From assembly GCA_001600635.1 (NCBI GenBank), contig BCKL01000004.1, positions 1 to 64,000 on the forward strand: 64,000 nucleotides of DNA, in the 5' to 3' direction. Made by a program: the position numbers and the translations under genes. Under the pieces are notes generated by a model. It did not search any database, was not told the origin of the DNA, and was given only the letters and a program-made list of their open reading frames with translations. Source of the stretch: Leucosporidium creatinivorum (taxonomy: Eukaryota > Basidiomycota > Microbotryomycetes > Leucosporidiales > Leucosporidiaceae). Below are positions 36,041 through 47,759 of this stretch, piece by piece; the stretch's first letter is position 1, and each line of letters starts with the position of its first letter.

Positions 36041-37326
36041 ATGGACTCGCAAAGCTCGAAACTGGAGCAGGAGAGTAGTGAGACGGTGGAGGTGACTCTC
36101 TTAGGGCTGCGAGACGATCGCCGAGATCGAGGGCTGACCCGCTGCCGGTCCCGCTTTCGCAGGCTGCTCCCTCCTCCGCCGACGCTCTTCCCTCCGCTCT
36201 CACCACCCTCTCACTCACCGCTCACAAGCCTAAAAGCTTCAACGACATCCCCGACGAGCTGCTGGACGACATCGCCTGTCACCTGGCCTCGGATACGGAG
36301 CCTCCCCAAGCCGACCTCCGCAACCTCGCCCTGGTAGAACGGCGACTCTACGGCCCATCTCGCAGACTCGTCGACTGGAGAGTCAGGGGATTCGTCAGCA
36401 TCATGGGCTTCGCCGATCTCCTCCTCCACCGGCCGCAGCTCGCCCCTCTCGTTCGAACTTTGAATCTGAGCGGCACTACCGCCAACAGACACGCCCCAGT
36501 CGCAGTTGAAGACTCGCCTCTTGTGGGACGCGCCATTTCTGTACACCTCAACGAGTGCCGAAACGTCCGCTCCCTCTGCATACGAGCGATCACTCGGGGC
36601 TGCATCGTGGAGGCTGAATCCTTCATCGCCATCAACCGGCTTGAAACGCTCAGAAGTCTCGCCCTCATGCCTCGTGGAACATCATTCGCTGGACTGCAAC
36701 TCCTCCATGCTGTGCTGCCATCTCTCTGCTCCTTCCTCGCCTACTTCAAGGAGGAGGAGAATGACAACGCCGAGGGCCTGCGTAATCTCGTCGGCTGCAG
36801 CATCCACCAGCTGTGCTTGACGTTCAAGGGAAGCGGTGGGGCTATAGTAGAGCCCCTTCTCCGTCGTCTGGGCTCCTCGGCGCAGGAGATCCGCCTCATC
36901 TTCAATTGCGTCGGCGTTTCCTCGCACCCCTCCTTCGCCGAGCTCAACGGTTTCCTTCCCTCGCACATCCAACACACTTCCCACTTCACAATTCAAGTGG
37001 TCTCTCCGCACAGATGTGACGACTGGCGAGCGCTCGACATCCCGTCAGGCGCAGGCTGGTTTTTTTGCTACTTCGACGTGCAGCCTCCGAACGGCAACCT
37101 GCTGGTCATGTCGTATCTCATGGTGGGGAGCTGGAAGGCGCTTGCATCCGAACTCAGCTCGCAAATGCACCGCCTGAGTGTGATGCCAGGAGTGAAGATG
37201 CTGGCGTTGCCGAGCTCAACGCCGAGGAGGGTTTGGGCGAAGAAGGGAAAGCACTGGAGCGACGAAGATGTCGCTGGGGTGGAGGAAGTAGCGCAACAGC
37301 TACATGCGCAGCCTTTGTGGATGTAG
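36041..37326 (+). CDS. F-box-like/LRR-like protein, type I, copy D
   Basis: This is the best-preserved type I member, 404 residues. Exon 1 (36041-36091, 51 nt) encodes MDSQSSKLEQESSETVE; exon 2 runs from 36163. The F-box SFNDIPDELLDDIACHL is followed by ADLRNLALVERRLYGPSRR. LRR-like segments, LNECRNVRSLCI, PRGTSFAGLQLL, DWRALDIPSGAGWFF and the C-terminal signature VWAKKGKHWSDEDVAGVEE come next, ending PLWM. It lies immediately upstream of, and convergent with, the partial ELF1 copy, as copy A does with ELF1. The SCF adaptor role is inferred from the F-box. Confidence 0.78.
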
Positions 37327-37649
37327 GTTGGTCTAAAAGGTGTGTCGAACCTGCTCAGCGCTGAGCACGACGTCGAGGAAGGTGGCTGACCTTGTTCCCT
37401 TCGCCGGAGGGATAACTGGGAGGCAGTCTCGGTCGAGTTGAATCACTTGCAAGAGTAGTTTGATGTAGCGGTCTGTCTTAATAGAAGACTAAAGCTTTTC
37501 GTTCAGCGGTGGAGCAGCCAGCTGCGAGCCTCTGTCAACTCGGCGCCGAAAGCTGAGCCGTCTTCTGCTCTCTCGCTGGCTCAAGTCCTCTTCCGTAACC
37601 TGAGATCCTTCAAGCACATCCCTACTTTTACACACGAGCCTACCGACAC

Positions 37650-38284
37650 TCATCCCTGCTCCTCATCATCCTCATCATCCTCGACCCTCCCCTGTTTCCT
37701 CCTCTTCGGCTCTGGCAGATCCTCCTCCTCCCCATTTCCCTCCTGGCTCCTCCCGCGCTTATTCTTCCTCCTATAATCCGGCAACTCTTCCTCATCCTCA
37801 TCCTCGGCATCCTCGTTCCCCCTCTTCTTCTGCAATCGTCCCGTTCCGCCTCGAGGAGGTTCGGGCGAAGGTGAACGACCGTCGGAGGCGCCGCCGTCGT
37901 CGTCGGGGTTGACGTCTTTGCAGGCGTCGATCCATTCGGAGTAGATGTCGATCGCTTCGGTGAGGCCTAGTGCGGTGAAGATGGGATGGGTAGAGGGGGG
38001 GTTGGAGTTGGAGGTCGAGGCAGAGGCAGGAGGGGTGGAGAAGGCGAGGCGAGGGTTATGAAGGATGACGGGGAGAGAACGAAGGAAGACGGTCAGCTAG
38101 CGCACTGTGAGACCTAAACAGACGCAACGCCGAGCTTACGGTTCGTATCACACTGCGAAGCGAATCGAAGGTCAGCGACTTGCTTTACGAAGCCTCTCCT
38201 ACATCGTCAAAGCCCGTCAGAGTCACAGGGAAGTGCTGTCCGCAGTCCTTGCAGTCTAGGAGACCTTCCTGCTTCTTGTTGTCG
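37650..38284 (-). pseudogene. Partial ELF1 copy (3' exons only)
   Basis: Exon 3 (38284-38227, 58 nt), the 13-nt micro-exon 4 (38152-38140) and exon 5 (37966-37650) all match ELF1 in length, phase and splice sites. They encode DNKKQEGLLDCKDCGQHF, LTEAIDIYSEWIDAC and the acidic/KR-rich tail ending DDEEQG. No counterpart of exons 1-2 (MGKRKSARK and the CLFC half of the zinc site) is found upstream, so the zinc site cannot form. The reading frame is nevertheless still open. It may be a young pseudogene, or the exons may be used behind another 5' exon. Confidence 0.75.
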
Positions 38285-40640
38285 CTGTGGGAAGGCGAAG
38301 AGGCAGAGGGAGCGAGGAAGAGGCGGGGATGGTCAGCCCCGAGCAGCGGGGAGAGTATATTTGACAGTGTACACGGTAGCGGAGGCTCAAAAGAACAACG
38401 AATGGCAACCCGCTCCACCAAAAGAAGCGCCTTGCGATGCTCCCGCAAGGCCGCGTCGTAGGAGCGCAAGCTCGGCTACTAAGCTGCCTACCGAACAAGA
38501 GGCTCGCAGAGTGGTCGTAGCCCGAGGATGAGAGAATACATAAGCTATTGCCGACTACGAACGGACTGGCAACATCACCGAGCTCCGACCCCGGTCGAAG
38601 GAGGAGCATCTCGGCGAAGTCGGCTCGAACGGCCTGCTGAACCAGCCTGGTTCCTTCCTTTCGGGTCCCTCAGTCGTGCGAGACGGGAGAGAACGACTAA
38701 AGAGCGTATAGCACTGCATCTCATGCGCTTCCAGTGCACAAGACGCAGCGCACTCGCTCGACCGCCCTCCGCAGCTCGACTCTTTGCAAGCCAGCGGCAA
38801 GCTCTGAGATCGCTTACAGGCAGACCGAGAGCTCGTCGGACCGACGAGGTTGGATCGGCAACGGGTCCTCGGAGCGACAGAGAGTGAACTTGCAGCAGCA
38901 AGTCCCCTCGCTCGTCGCTCGGCGTTCCTCGATCCAGCCCAGTCGACCTGTGATGGGCGCGTATAGCTTCTCTTCTTCCTCACGAAATACCGCTACGACC
39001 GAGAACCGAGCCCAACGCCCTTCGCAGGACAGCAAGCCACAGCTCAGTCGGCAGCGAAGTCCTGCGAAACGGCTGCTCGGCGGGTAGCTAGCCGGCGGCG
39101 AACGGTGAGGTCAAGGCAGTACGTGCAAGACTCGCATGGCGCATTACCTATCACACCTGTTCGCTCTCATGTGAGGGCGAACAGCGAGCACATCTGCACC
39201 CCTCACCAGCCGCGCCCATAGGGTTCTGGCGAGCGCTAGCCTTTCGAACAACTACGCGGCGAGCGCGAGTCGGGGAGGAACAGCACTTGCACAATGTAGA
39301 AAACAGCACACCGCGCAAGGCGACCGCGTTCCCACTCGCGGTGGAGGCAAGAGCGGTCCTGCATCGAGCCGGGACGATGATCGCCGAAGGCCTCAGCACT
39401 GAGAGCCATGTGCACTGGGCAAATACGTGACAGCACAGACCTCCGCCGCGTCAGCTACCTTGCGAATTACGACAGCTCAAACGCCGAGCTTGCGAAAAGC
39501 GCACCTCGAGCGAAACGCGCACAGGTCTAACCCTATATGTAGGGATGAACCAGCTACGCGGCCAGCTGGCCCACTGCCCGACTGTCTTCTGGCACCCTCT
39601 CCATGCTGGCGAGGCCCAACGAGCGCTCGACGAACGCCGAAAGGCCTCCGAATTGCAACGAGGCGAATGAAGGAGTCCTGCAAGCAGCGGAACGAGCGAG
39701 GGTGTAACGACGCGAGCTACTACTGATTTGATCAGCAGCACCTTCAAGCCGAACCGCCTCGTCTGCTGCTCGGTCTCAAGCCCGGCCGAAGGTCGCCCTT
39801 GCCCCACGTCCTCGTCGTCCATCAAGCTCGGCGACGCATTGGGACGCAGCCACTCGTCTAGCTCTGGTACAGCCGAACCTCCCGCCCCTGCAGAGACGGT
39901 AGGCCGCACCTGACCGAGTCGGCGAGCGAGAGCGCTGCTCGGCGGGAGCTGCCATCGCCGACTGGGCGTCGAGGCTACCGAGAACCGCAAAGCTTAGCAC
40001 TCATAGCTCATCCCCGCTCGGAGGACAACCTACGGGCGCACCTGCAGCCTTCGAGAGCCTCGTTCGTCCCTCCAGCGCTCCGGCGAGGACTGCCGAAGCT
40101 CTTGTGCCGAGCGCGTGAGAGGTACTCCATGATTAGCACCGGCACCCTCCTCTGCGCTAGAGAAGGGCACCCAGCGCAAGGTCTGTAGTCCTCTCACCTC
40201 GCCTGACGAGCGTGAGTCGAGGAGTGATGCTCCTACCCGCTGAGCAGCCGAGACGGGGAGGGTGAAGCACCCCGGTCCACCTGCAGTACCACAGAGAGCT
40301 CCCAGCGCAAGCCCTCGACCTTCCTGCTGCCCTACAGCTCCCTCCCTGAGGCGCGAGTGGCTGCTCCCGTCGATGAGCAGCCAGGGCCAGCCGACCCAGC
40401 ACTCCAGCCCGACCTCTTCAAGGGAGTAGACCCAGAGCGCTTCCAGCTGCTTCCCATGCTCTGCCTCCTTGCACCAACTCCGAGCCCTCCCAGCGGCTCC
40501 ATCTCGAGGTAACGAACCCTCCCCAGCTCACGGGCTCTCTGGAGCCTGTACTCAGCTATAGCCCTGGCCCACAGCCTATCCTCGTACTGGCTCCCTGTTA
40601 CCGAGATCCATCCCTTACTTTAGCGAAGTCGGAGCTGAGG
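38285..40640. other. Gene-poor region derived from the ELF1 intron
   Basis: No supported gene. About 38.3-40.4 kb is similar to the ELF1 intron at 6.9-8.9 kb; examples are GCAAGCCAGCG, GCAGCAGCAAG, and GATGCTCCTACCCGCTGA with GAGACGGGGAG. The last 250 bp is unique. ORFs here are not conserved between the two copies. Confidence 0.65.
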
Positions 40641-40739
40641 AACGAGCCGAATTTAGGAGGAGCGAGCTCGCGAGAGAGAGGTAGAGCGCATTCGGCTGAG
40701 AGAGGGCAAGCTGGCAGGAGCTGTAGGGGAGCTGTTGGG

Positions 40740-41018
40740 TGGTGTAAAGCGGTGCAGAGCTTTACTTACAGTCTATCTCAGCTTTCCAACAGCTCCCTAA
40801 CAGACTGAGCCCCTCTTCTCTCTCTTCTTCTGCTCCTTCAACTCGCTCTCAGCTCGATTCGCTCTTCTACTTCCTACTACAACCCTTCGCTCTCTTCTCG
40901 TCACTCTCAGCTCCGACTCGTACTGGACTTCAAGCCTACAGGAGTGCTCGCTCGGCAGCTCAGATCGATTGCAGAAGCTACAGGACTCGCTCGAACTGCT
41001 GCACTGCAAGCTGGAGAG
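40740..41018 (+). promoter_or_regulatory. Type II leader/promoter of copy E
   Basis: This is similar to the upstream region of copy C: CAACAGCTC repeats, ACTGAGCCCCTCT, CTTCGCTCTCTTCTCGTCACT, GCCTACAGGAGTGCTCGCTCG, and CTGGAGAG immediately before the ATG at 41019. Confidence 0.55.
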
Positions 41019-42448
41019 ATGGACGAGCTCGACGCTGGGAAGTGTCAGATGGCTGTGACTGCTTATGAGGACAAGGGGTGAGCCATTGATGCTAATGGTG
41101 CTCGACTGTAGCTTGTTGAGCTGATTGCCTGCAGAACCGCTGACCACTTCTCCTCCTCGCTCAACAGTGCTCGTCCTGCTCCTTTACAGAAGCTCGGAGG
41201 CTCGATCGCGCCTCTGGGAGCTGACAAGGTGTGTAGTGCGCCTCTGTACGCTCCCGCGGGCGCAGCTGACACAGCTTCTCTCGTAGAAACCTCTCGCCGA
41301 GCTCCAGCACTCGCAGGACGTCGCCAAGTTGAGCCAAAACATCTCCCAGCTCTCCATCACCCCCGGACACACACCCACCTCCTTCAACGACCTCCCCCGC
41401 CGAGCTCCTCGACCTCATCGCCGAACACCTTGCTTCTAGCGCCGTCGCCCTCGTCAGCCTGGGCCGCGCCGAGCAGCGACTCTACGGGGCCGTCTGGCGC
41501 GCTCTGACCTGGAACACGGGAGGATTCCCACGCATGCTCGTTTTTGCCGACGTGCTACTCTCCCGACCCGAGCACGGTCGACTCGTTCGCCGCCTGGGAC
41601 TCGCCTTGGACCCGACCAAGCAAGGGGAGGAAGAGCCGCCATTGCTGGGACGTCTCATGTCCTGCATACTCGACGAGTGCCCAAATCTCATTGCCCTCAA
41701 TGTAGGGGTACCCCCCGCCGGTTCTCCCTCTGCGCGCGAGCTCTTCAGCACGCTGAGAGGTCTCAAGAAACTGGATGCGATCTACTTCCAGGACCAAGGC
41801 CTGTCGTTGGAAGGATTGGCGTTCCTCGCTCCAGTGATCCGAACCCTCTCAAATCTCCGCATCTCGATGCTGGACGACGGCCAGTACGACGCCAGCGCTC
41901 TGCTGAGCCTCCCCGCCTGCGCGATCCGGCAACTCGACATGCTGTTCAACAAGCAACCCCTCCACTATATACGCGACGTCCTCGCCTTCCTCGCCCCATC
42001 ATCTTCACGCCTCAGGATCACTGCCTGGCACCTTCCGCCCCTCTCCTTCGCCGACCTCAACGCCTTCCTCCCTCTCTACATCGACAACGGGGGCTACTTC
42101 TCCCTCCTCGTCCTCTCCCTCACCGAGCCAACCTACTGGCGTGAGCTGCAGCTCCCTGCGCATGCTGGGTGGCTCTACTACGATGCACAGATGTACCTCG
42201 GCCCACCCGGCGCCCGGCCACTCGACGTGCGGGACTACACGTTCCACGCTTCCGAACTCCGAGTCGGGTGCTGGGAAGGCATCATCAACTCAATGACGGG
42301 CGACATCCGGAGCTGGACCACGAAGCCCGGTAGCGCACTTCCGCCGAGCACGATGTGGGCGAGGCGCGGGAGCGAGTGGACTCATTCGGACGGCGCAGAG
42401 GTCGAGCGACTTGCAGCAAGAGTACGCGCGAAGGTGGTCTGGGACTGA
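41019..42448 (+). pseudogene. F-box-like/LRR-like gene, type II, copy E (frameshifted)
   Basis: Exon 1 (41019-41077, 59 nt, MDELDAGKCQMAV), exon 2 (41168-41228, 61 nt) and exon 3 (from 41287) have the same structure as copy C. Exon 3 opens the F-box TSFNDLP. A run of five Cs (about 41393-41397) then carries one base too many, so the expected AELLDLIAEHL lies in the next frame. From there the protein is open to 42448: VSLGRAEQRLYG, MLVFADVLLSRPEHG, LDECPNLIALNV, YWRELQLPAHAGWLYY, MWARRGSEWTHSDGAEVERL and a final VVWD. It may be a one-base assembly error in a homopolymer or a real early inactivation. Confidence 0.68.
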
Positions 42449-42766
42449 GGAGTAGCTTGGTGAGCCTTGCCATCGGTCGCCGGGGGTCGCGCGTTGACGC
42501 CCTCGCCCGTTCAATAGCTCGACTCGGAGGTCGCTCGAGAGCCGGCGGTCGCCTGGGATGAGCGCCGCAAACTTGCGATCTTACTAGAGTCATAGATTAT
42601 ACTGTCGCTGAAACATCAGTTTGAGCTAAATGGCCTCGGCTCCAGCTCTCGCTCGGCTTTCGCCAATCGCACCTTGCACGGGCGAGCCACGCTTCAGCGA
42701 ACAGAAAAGAGGGTCTATTGAACGAAGCAGTATCTACAGGCAGCTTGATTCTCTGCTCCTGACCCC
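42449..42766. other. Intergenic region, nothing recognised
   Basis: This is the 3' region between convergent copy E and the P450 gene. Confidence 0.4.
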
Positions 42767-45195
42767 TCACTCGTCTTTTGAAGCGACCGACATCCTCAAC
42801 GGCATGCGGAAGCCCAGGTGTTCCTCACCCTTGACCAGCGAGCGCATAACGAGGGCAGAACGGCGCTCGATCTCGAGTCCAGGCTCGCGCTCGGAGAAGG
42901 TAAAGTCGTCGATGAGGACGGCGAGGATGCTGTGGGTGTTAGTAGTCAGCGAGCGCCGAGAAGGGAGGCGAGAAGCGCGCACGTCTTGATCTCGAGGAGG
43001 CTGTGGGGCGGGGAGGAGTGGTTAGCAGACAGAAGAGGAAGGGAGAGAGTTCAATTTTAGACTCACGCGAACTTGTAGCCGATACAGGCGCGAGGTCTGC
43101 GAAGAGATGAACCGCCAAGGTCAGCTCTCGCAGTCGCCTGGGATCTCGGCGAGCGACTCACCCAGCGAGGAAGGTCAAGATATGCGAGTAGACTCCCACC
43201 CCACCCTCAACCTTCCCCTCCAACCACCTCTCCGGCCTAAACTGCTCGGCATCCTGCCCCCAGGTCTGCCGGCTTTTGTTGACGGCGGCGATGGAGAGGA
43301 AGAGGACCGAGCCGGCGGGAACGACGACGGAGGTGAGGGTATCGCCGTTGGGAGACTTGACGGGAGTGCCGAGTGGGATGGCTTCGTCTTTTGTGGGCGA
43401 GCGGATGGTCGCGGGCGCCGGGGGTTCGAGACGAAGGATCTCTCGCTGAGTGAGGTCAAGGGTCAGGACTGCTGTAGTCAAGTGAGAGGTAGGGCAATGA
43501 ATAGCTCACCACTACCGCATTGAGGTACTCCAGACCCTCCAATTCGTCACTCGTGATCTCCTCGCGGCCAGCCTGGATCGCAGCTCGGCGAGCAGCTCGA
43601 ACCTCGGCGCGGAGGCGATCCTGCACCTTCGGGTTTTGCGAGAGTCGCCAGAGGAGCCAGGTGAGGGAGGTGCCGCTCGTCTCGTGGCCGGCGAGGAGCA
43701 TGGTCTGCAAATGTTGGGAGTCAGCGATGAGCTCGGCGATTGGAAGAGGGTTCGAGGAAGTACAGTCATCTGTCCCTGCAGCTCAACATCGCTGAGCATC
43801 GTCTTGGGGTCCCCAGACTTGTTGGAGCGGACTGCCAGGCGCAGACAAGTCAGCTCCCCACCGCTGAACTCACTCCTCGCTGCCGAGCAAGAGGACTCAC
43901 GAAGCAACGACATCAAATCCTTGCTGCTAGTCAAGCTCTCCTCTCCCTCCTCCTCAACCACCTTCTTCCTCTCCTGCACAATCTTTCTACTCTCCTCCTC
44001 GAGCGCCGCCAGCCCAGCCTTCAACCTTTTGAGTCGATCAATCGGCAACCATCCCGCGATATCGAATGGCACGAAAGCCATCACCTTACCCAACCCTCGG
44101 CCGATGGTGATCATGAAAGGGGTGACCGGCTTGCGAGTCCCACCAGCGGCGAACATCTTGGCAAAGGCTTCGGCGAGCTTGGTCGTCTTGCCCTCGACGG
44201 CGCCGAAGTGGTAGCCGAATCCTGCTTGGCCGATGACATCCAGCGTGACGCGGGAGAGCCAGGTGGAGATGTTGAGGACGATCTCGCCTTCGGGCTTGGA
44301 GTTTTGGTAGGCGGCGAGGGCGTCCTCCGTCGCGAAGCAGGTCGGGTCGGTCGTGGAGGCCTCGATGAGCTCGTGCAGCTTGTCGCGGAGCTATGGGGGG
44401 GAGATCGGGTTAGCTTCAAGCCTGGTGAGGAGTAAGAGAAGGGAATCGACCTTGTAGGTGCACTCGAAAAAGGTGGGAGCGATATCGCGAAGGTGAGCCG
44501 GGGAGAAAGCCGGGTTCATCACCTTCTTCTGACGCTTGTGGTCGTCGCCTGTAGTACATGGAAGCTTCAGTTAGTCGATCGAGCAAAACGTGATACTCCG
44601 AGCCCACCTTCAGCGAACAGGATGCCTTTGCCGAGAATCCGAGCGAGCTCGCCTCGAACCTCGGGCGGCTTGGGAAACTCGTAGGCGTGGTTGAGGATGT
44701 GGTTGAGAGCTACAGGGTCAGTGAAGAGCAGGCGGTCCTCCTGTAGTCGAACGGAGACGTGTCAGCCATATCACCCGATCGCCGAAGCCACGTCCGAAAG
44801 CGCTTGCGACTCACGCCAAAGACCCCCCTGTATCGCAGCACACCGCCGTACTTCTCGCTCCATTGGGTGTGGAGTAGACCAGGTGGCTCGCGTACGATGG
44901 AAGGGAGATTGCCATACAGGACGTGTTCGGAAGGCGGTCCCGGGATGTGGCGCAGCGGAGAGAAGAATTGGGAGTAGAGGAAGAGGCGGTAGAAGGTGTA
45001 GGTCGCTAGCAGAGCAGTTAGAGTGGTGATGGTCGGTCTGCACTCGATTGAGAGTGGTGCAAAGGCGATGTGAGTGAGATTCGGGGTCGTGAGGCCGAAG
45101 GGAGGATGCGTTCAGCGTCAGCGCTGTGAGGGGTGATGAGATACAGACGGGACTACTCACAGCAGCGGAGGGAGTACATCAAACAGAGCCGGCAT
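42767..45195 (-). CDS. Cytochrome P450 monooxygenase
   Basis: This is a heme-thiolate monooxygenase, ER-anchored by a short N-terminal hydrophobic segment (TYTFYRLFLY). It has about eight introns. HIPGPPSEHVLYGN is the proline hinge. DDHKRQKKVMNPAFS is the C-helix region and LDVIGQAGFGYHF follows. The I-helix is MLLAGHETSGTSLTW, the K-helix ExxR is EILRLEP, and the PERF-type motif is FRPERW. The heme loop is FLAGPRACIGYKFA, with the axial Cys, and it forms across a splice junction. All P450 landmarks are present. The sequence resembles fungal CYP families acting on hydrophobic substrates, but the substrate cannot be read from it. It is divergent from the small basic protein gene. Confidence 0.93.
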
Positions 45196-45509
45196 TTGGT
45201 CGTAGTGAGAATCGAGCAGTGAGACGTAGGAAGCAGACACGCGAGCGGGCTCTGAGCTGCCCGCCTGCCTGGCCCCCCCGCACGCTGGCGCGGCCTGCCG
45301 GGGAGGGCGAGAGCCGAACTGAGAGCGCGAGCGCCGAAGGCCGAGCTGCTGTCGTGTAGGCCTGTTTCTGTAGTACATCAGACTCGACTCGGAAGTGACC
45401 CTTAGATCGAGCTCAAAGCGAGCTGCTCAGGCCGCTCCACCTCTTTCTCTCCTACCACATCCTCGTCGTCTCATCTCGTCGGCGCCGACTTTGGGCCAAC
45501 TCCTGTACA

Positions 45510-46198
45510 ATGCCCCCCGCCAAGCGCTCTTCTGACTCGTCTTCTTCCAAAGGCAAGAAGAAGAAGCCTCACCCTGTAGGTCGTTCAGCATCTCAGTCGA
45601 CTACAGCGCCGCTCCTCAATCTTGCCATCTCGCTCGGCGCCCTTTAAAATCCTCAGCTGACTGGTTCTCACCTCTTCAACACCTTCCCACCATTCTCTAC
45701 CCCACACAACACTGCTCTACTACAGCTCGAAGGCCTCACCCAAAAGGGCTTCATGCAGAACGCGCCGAAGCTGACGATGGTTTTGCAATGGGAAGGCGAG
45801 GAGCCCGTCACGGTCCATATGAAGCCCAAGGTCTTCAAGTGAGTCTCGTCGGCTCGCTGTGTTAGATGACGAAGGCTGAGACGAAGAGCTACAGCACGGG
45901 AAGTTTCGGCTGGGGAACGAGCGCTCGCATCGACGGACCAGGCATCAAGTTGCCGGAGCAGGAGATCGAGTTCGGCGCCGTCGAGTTGATGAGCTCGGTC
46001 AGCCTTACCGTCAGTGCAATCTCCTGCAGCCCGTCGACCGACCGAAGCTGATCCTTCGCCTTTGAGCAGGTCCTCAAGTCGAAAGACCTTCCCAGCGGCG
46101 ACTCGGATGACGATGGCCAGTCGAGCGAGGAGGAGCCCAAGAAGAAGAAGAAGAAGAGCAAGCCCAAGAAGAAGATTGTCGATGATGAGAGTGAGTGA
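45510..46198 (+). CDS. Unknown small basic protein
   Basis: Four exons are inferred. The first encodes MPPAKRSSDSSSSKGKKKK, a nuclear-signal-like start. The second contains LTQKGFMQNAPKLTMVLQWE and VTVHMKPKVF; the third contains TGSFGWGTSARIDGPGI. The last is acidic then strongly basic (SGDSDDDGQSSEEEPKKKKKK), ending VDDESE. The middle looks like a compact beta-rich domain flanked by charged tails. I do not recognise the family. GTGAGT near 46191 could also be a donor, so the C-terminus is uncertain. Confidence 0.6.
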
Positions 46199-46541
46199 GG
46201 TCGAGGGCGAGGTCTCGCTTGCTTGGGTGGTTCTTCGGCGCCCGTCCCCCGAGCTCGGCGTTGGATAGTTCCCCCTTCTTTCTCGCTTCTTTGTAATCCG
46301 TGCCCTTGCTTGATACACCCTGGTCGCTTTGTTCCTTCTTGTCGTTCGCTTTGGGCCCTCGCAATCGCACCCCTCCCCGCTTTGAGTCTGTCACTCTCGA
46401 GCCGACCGAGAGAGCGCCGAGAGAGCGAGAACGAAGATTGGAATCACTCGCTGCTCCCGTCTAGACTGCAGCGCTTCACTATGAATGGGCCTCAGCTTGC
46501 ACGCCCCGCTATTCAACTAGATCTCACCTGCCCTCCGACAC
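46199..46541. other. Intergenic region, nothing recognised
   Basis: This is the 3' region between the convergent small basic protein gene and the OsmC-like gene. Confidence 0.4.
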
Positions 46542-47416
46542 TCAGACGAGCGAACTCTCGCAGGGCACTCCGTTCTTAAGCGTCTGCAACACGACGCAGT
46601 ACCGCTCGGTCATCTCGATAAGCTTCTCGACCTGTCAAGGTAGCTAAAGGTAAGCCGGTCGCTCCCGTGACAAAGGCCTCTCGTCGACGACCACGACCAG
46701 GACATTAAACCCACCTTCTCCTTCGGCGTGACTTCCTCGCCGCCGCAATCGAGGTCGAACTTGAGCCGAATGGCAGTGAAGCCGGCGGGGACAGTCTTGT
46801 CGACTCCGAGCGTTCCTCTGCGAATGGAAGGAGGTGTCAAGAGAGCGAAGGTCAGCTTTCAGATTCGCTCGCCTCATTGACGAGCCCAGCTTCCACTCAC
46901 CGGAAATCAAGATCCCCTTCAGCTGTGACGGTTCCAGATGTCAACGGGATGGACATGGCCGTAGCGACGGCTCGGAGGGTGACTGTTGAGAGGGAGGATG
47001 AGCGGCCGGAGGGGAGAGGGCGAACGCCGAGCGCGAGTTTGAGGAGACCTACCGCCCGTGCAGGCTACTAGGGATTCGAGGAGCATATCGCCTGAGCATC
47101 TGGAGGCGATTGAAAGTGTCGGCGAAAGTCTTGCAGTCGACTAGACGACTCCGGAGCTCCCCGGTCGTTCCCCTCGGCTTTCTCGGACTCGTGTAGTCTC
47201 ATAAGAGCACATGCGCACTCACAGCTGACTCGGATCGACCCCTCCCGCCATTTTATGCAACCCCGCCTTCCTGATGGCCTTGCCAACGCCCAAAGAGCAG
47301 CTCAGCCCGGCATCCAACGTTGAGGTGGAAGTGAGGGTGACTTGTGCTGCTGTAGGGTCGTCTCTGTAGGCTTGTTTGAGAGGTGCTTGTGCTGCTCGGA
47401 GGGAGGTGGCGTCCAT
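46542..47416 (-). CDS. OsmC/Ohr-like protein
   Basis: OsmC-type proteins reduce hydroperoxides using two cysteines. Five exons join in frame. MDATSLRAAQAPLKQAYRDD leads to the beta-rich N-terminal part (QVTLTSTSTLDAGL). KMAGGVDPSQL then splices to CSGDMLLESLVACTG, which supplies two cysteines in the positions typical of the family. TLRAVATAMSIPL, GTVTAEGDLDFRGTLGVD and TAIRLKFDLD follow. The final exon has VEKLIEMTERYCVVLQTL. The C-terminal YCVV cysteine is common to the wider OsmC group. It is divergent from the membrane protein gene at 47760. Confidence 0.8.
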
Positions 47417-47759
47417 TTGCTGTAGGCGAGTGAGGTGGGAGAAAGAGAGAGAGAAGGAGGAGAGGTGGGGGCGCGGGGAAGGAGAGGGAGAGGGAGAGGG
47501 GGTGTTCGTCTGAAGGCTGGACTAGATGGCAGCGGGACTAATCTGGTACAGTACAGCTCGCTGCATGTTTTTGCTCCTGCTACAGGTCTGTAGCTCTTGA
47601 GCGTGAGCATTGAACGAGCTCCGCTTCCCGTCGTCATCAGCGAGATTCGCGCCATTCACGGCTCTCCTTCCTACTCTTCACTCGTCGCTTTTCTCGCAGC
47701 TCACTCGAATCAGCTACATAACGCTTCCATCACCTACCACACCTACCTCACAGCCAGCC

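Larger units (their letters stand above)
35651..40364. repeat. Segmental duplication, right copy
   Basis: This is the counterpart of 4219-8900 in direct orientation, with F-box-like copy D, the 3' exons of ELF1 and much of the ELF1 intron. Similarity fades after GAGGCGCGAGTGGCTG near 40364, before the position where ELF1 exon 2 would lie. It is therefore a truncated derivative. Confidence 0.8.

Noticed and set aside
38734-39990. Several 60-180 codon ORFs in the duplicated intron
   Set aside because: They are not preserved at the equivalent positions in 7.2-8.5 kb, and their composition matches random GC-rich DNA.
42767-47416. Secondary-metabolite cluster built on the P450, OsmC and nearby oxidoreductases
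   Set aside because: No polyketide synthase, peptide synthetase, terpene synthase or transporter is present, and the neighbours are unrelated housekeeping or unknown genes.
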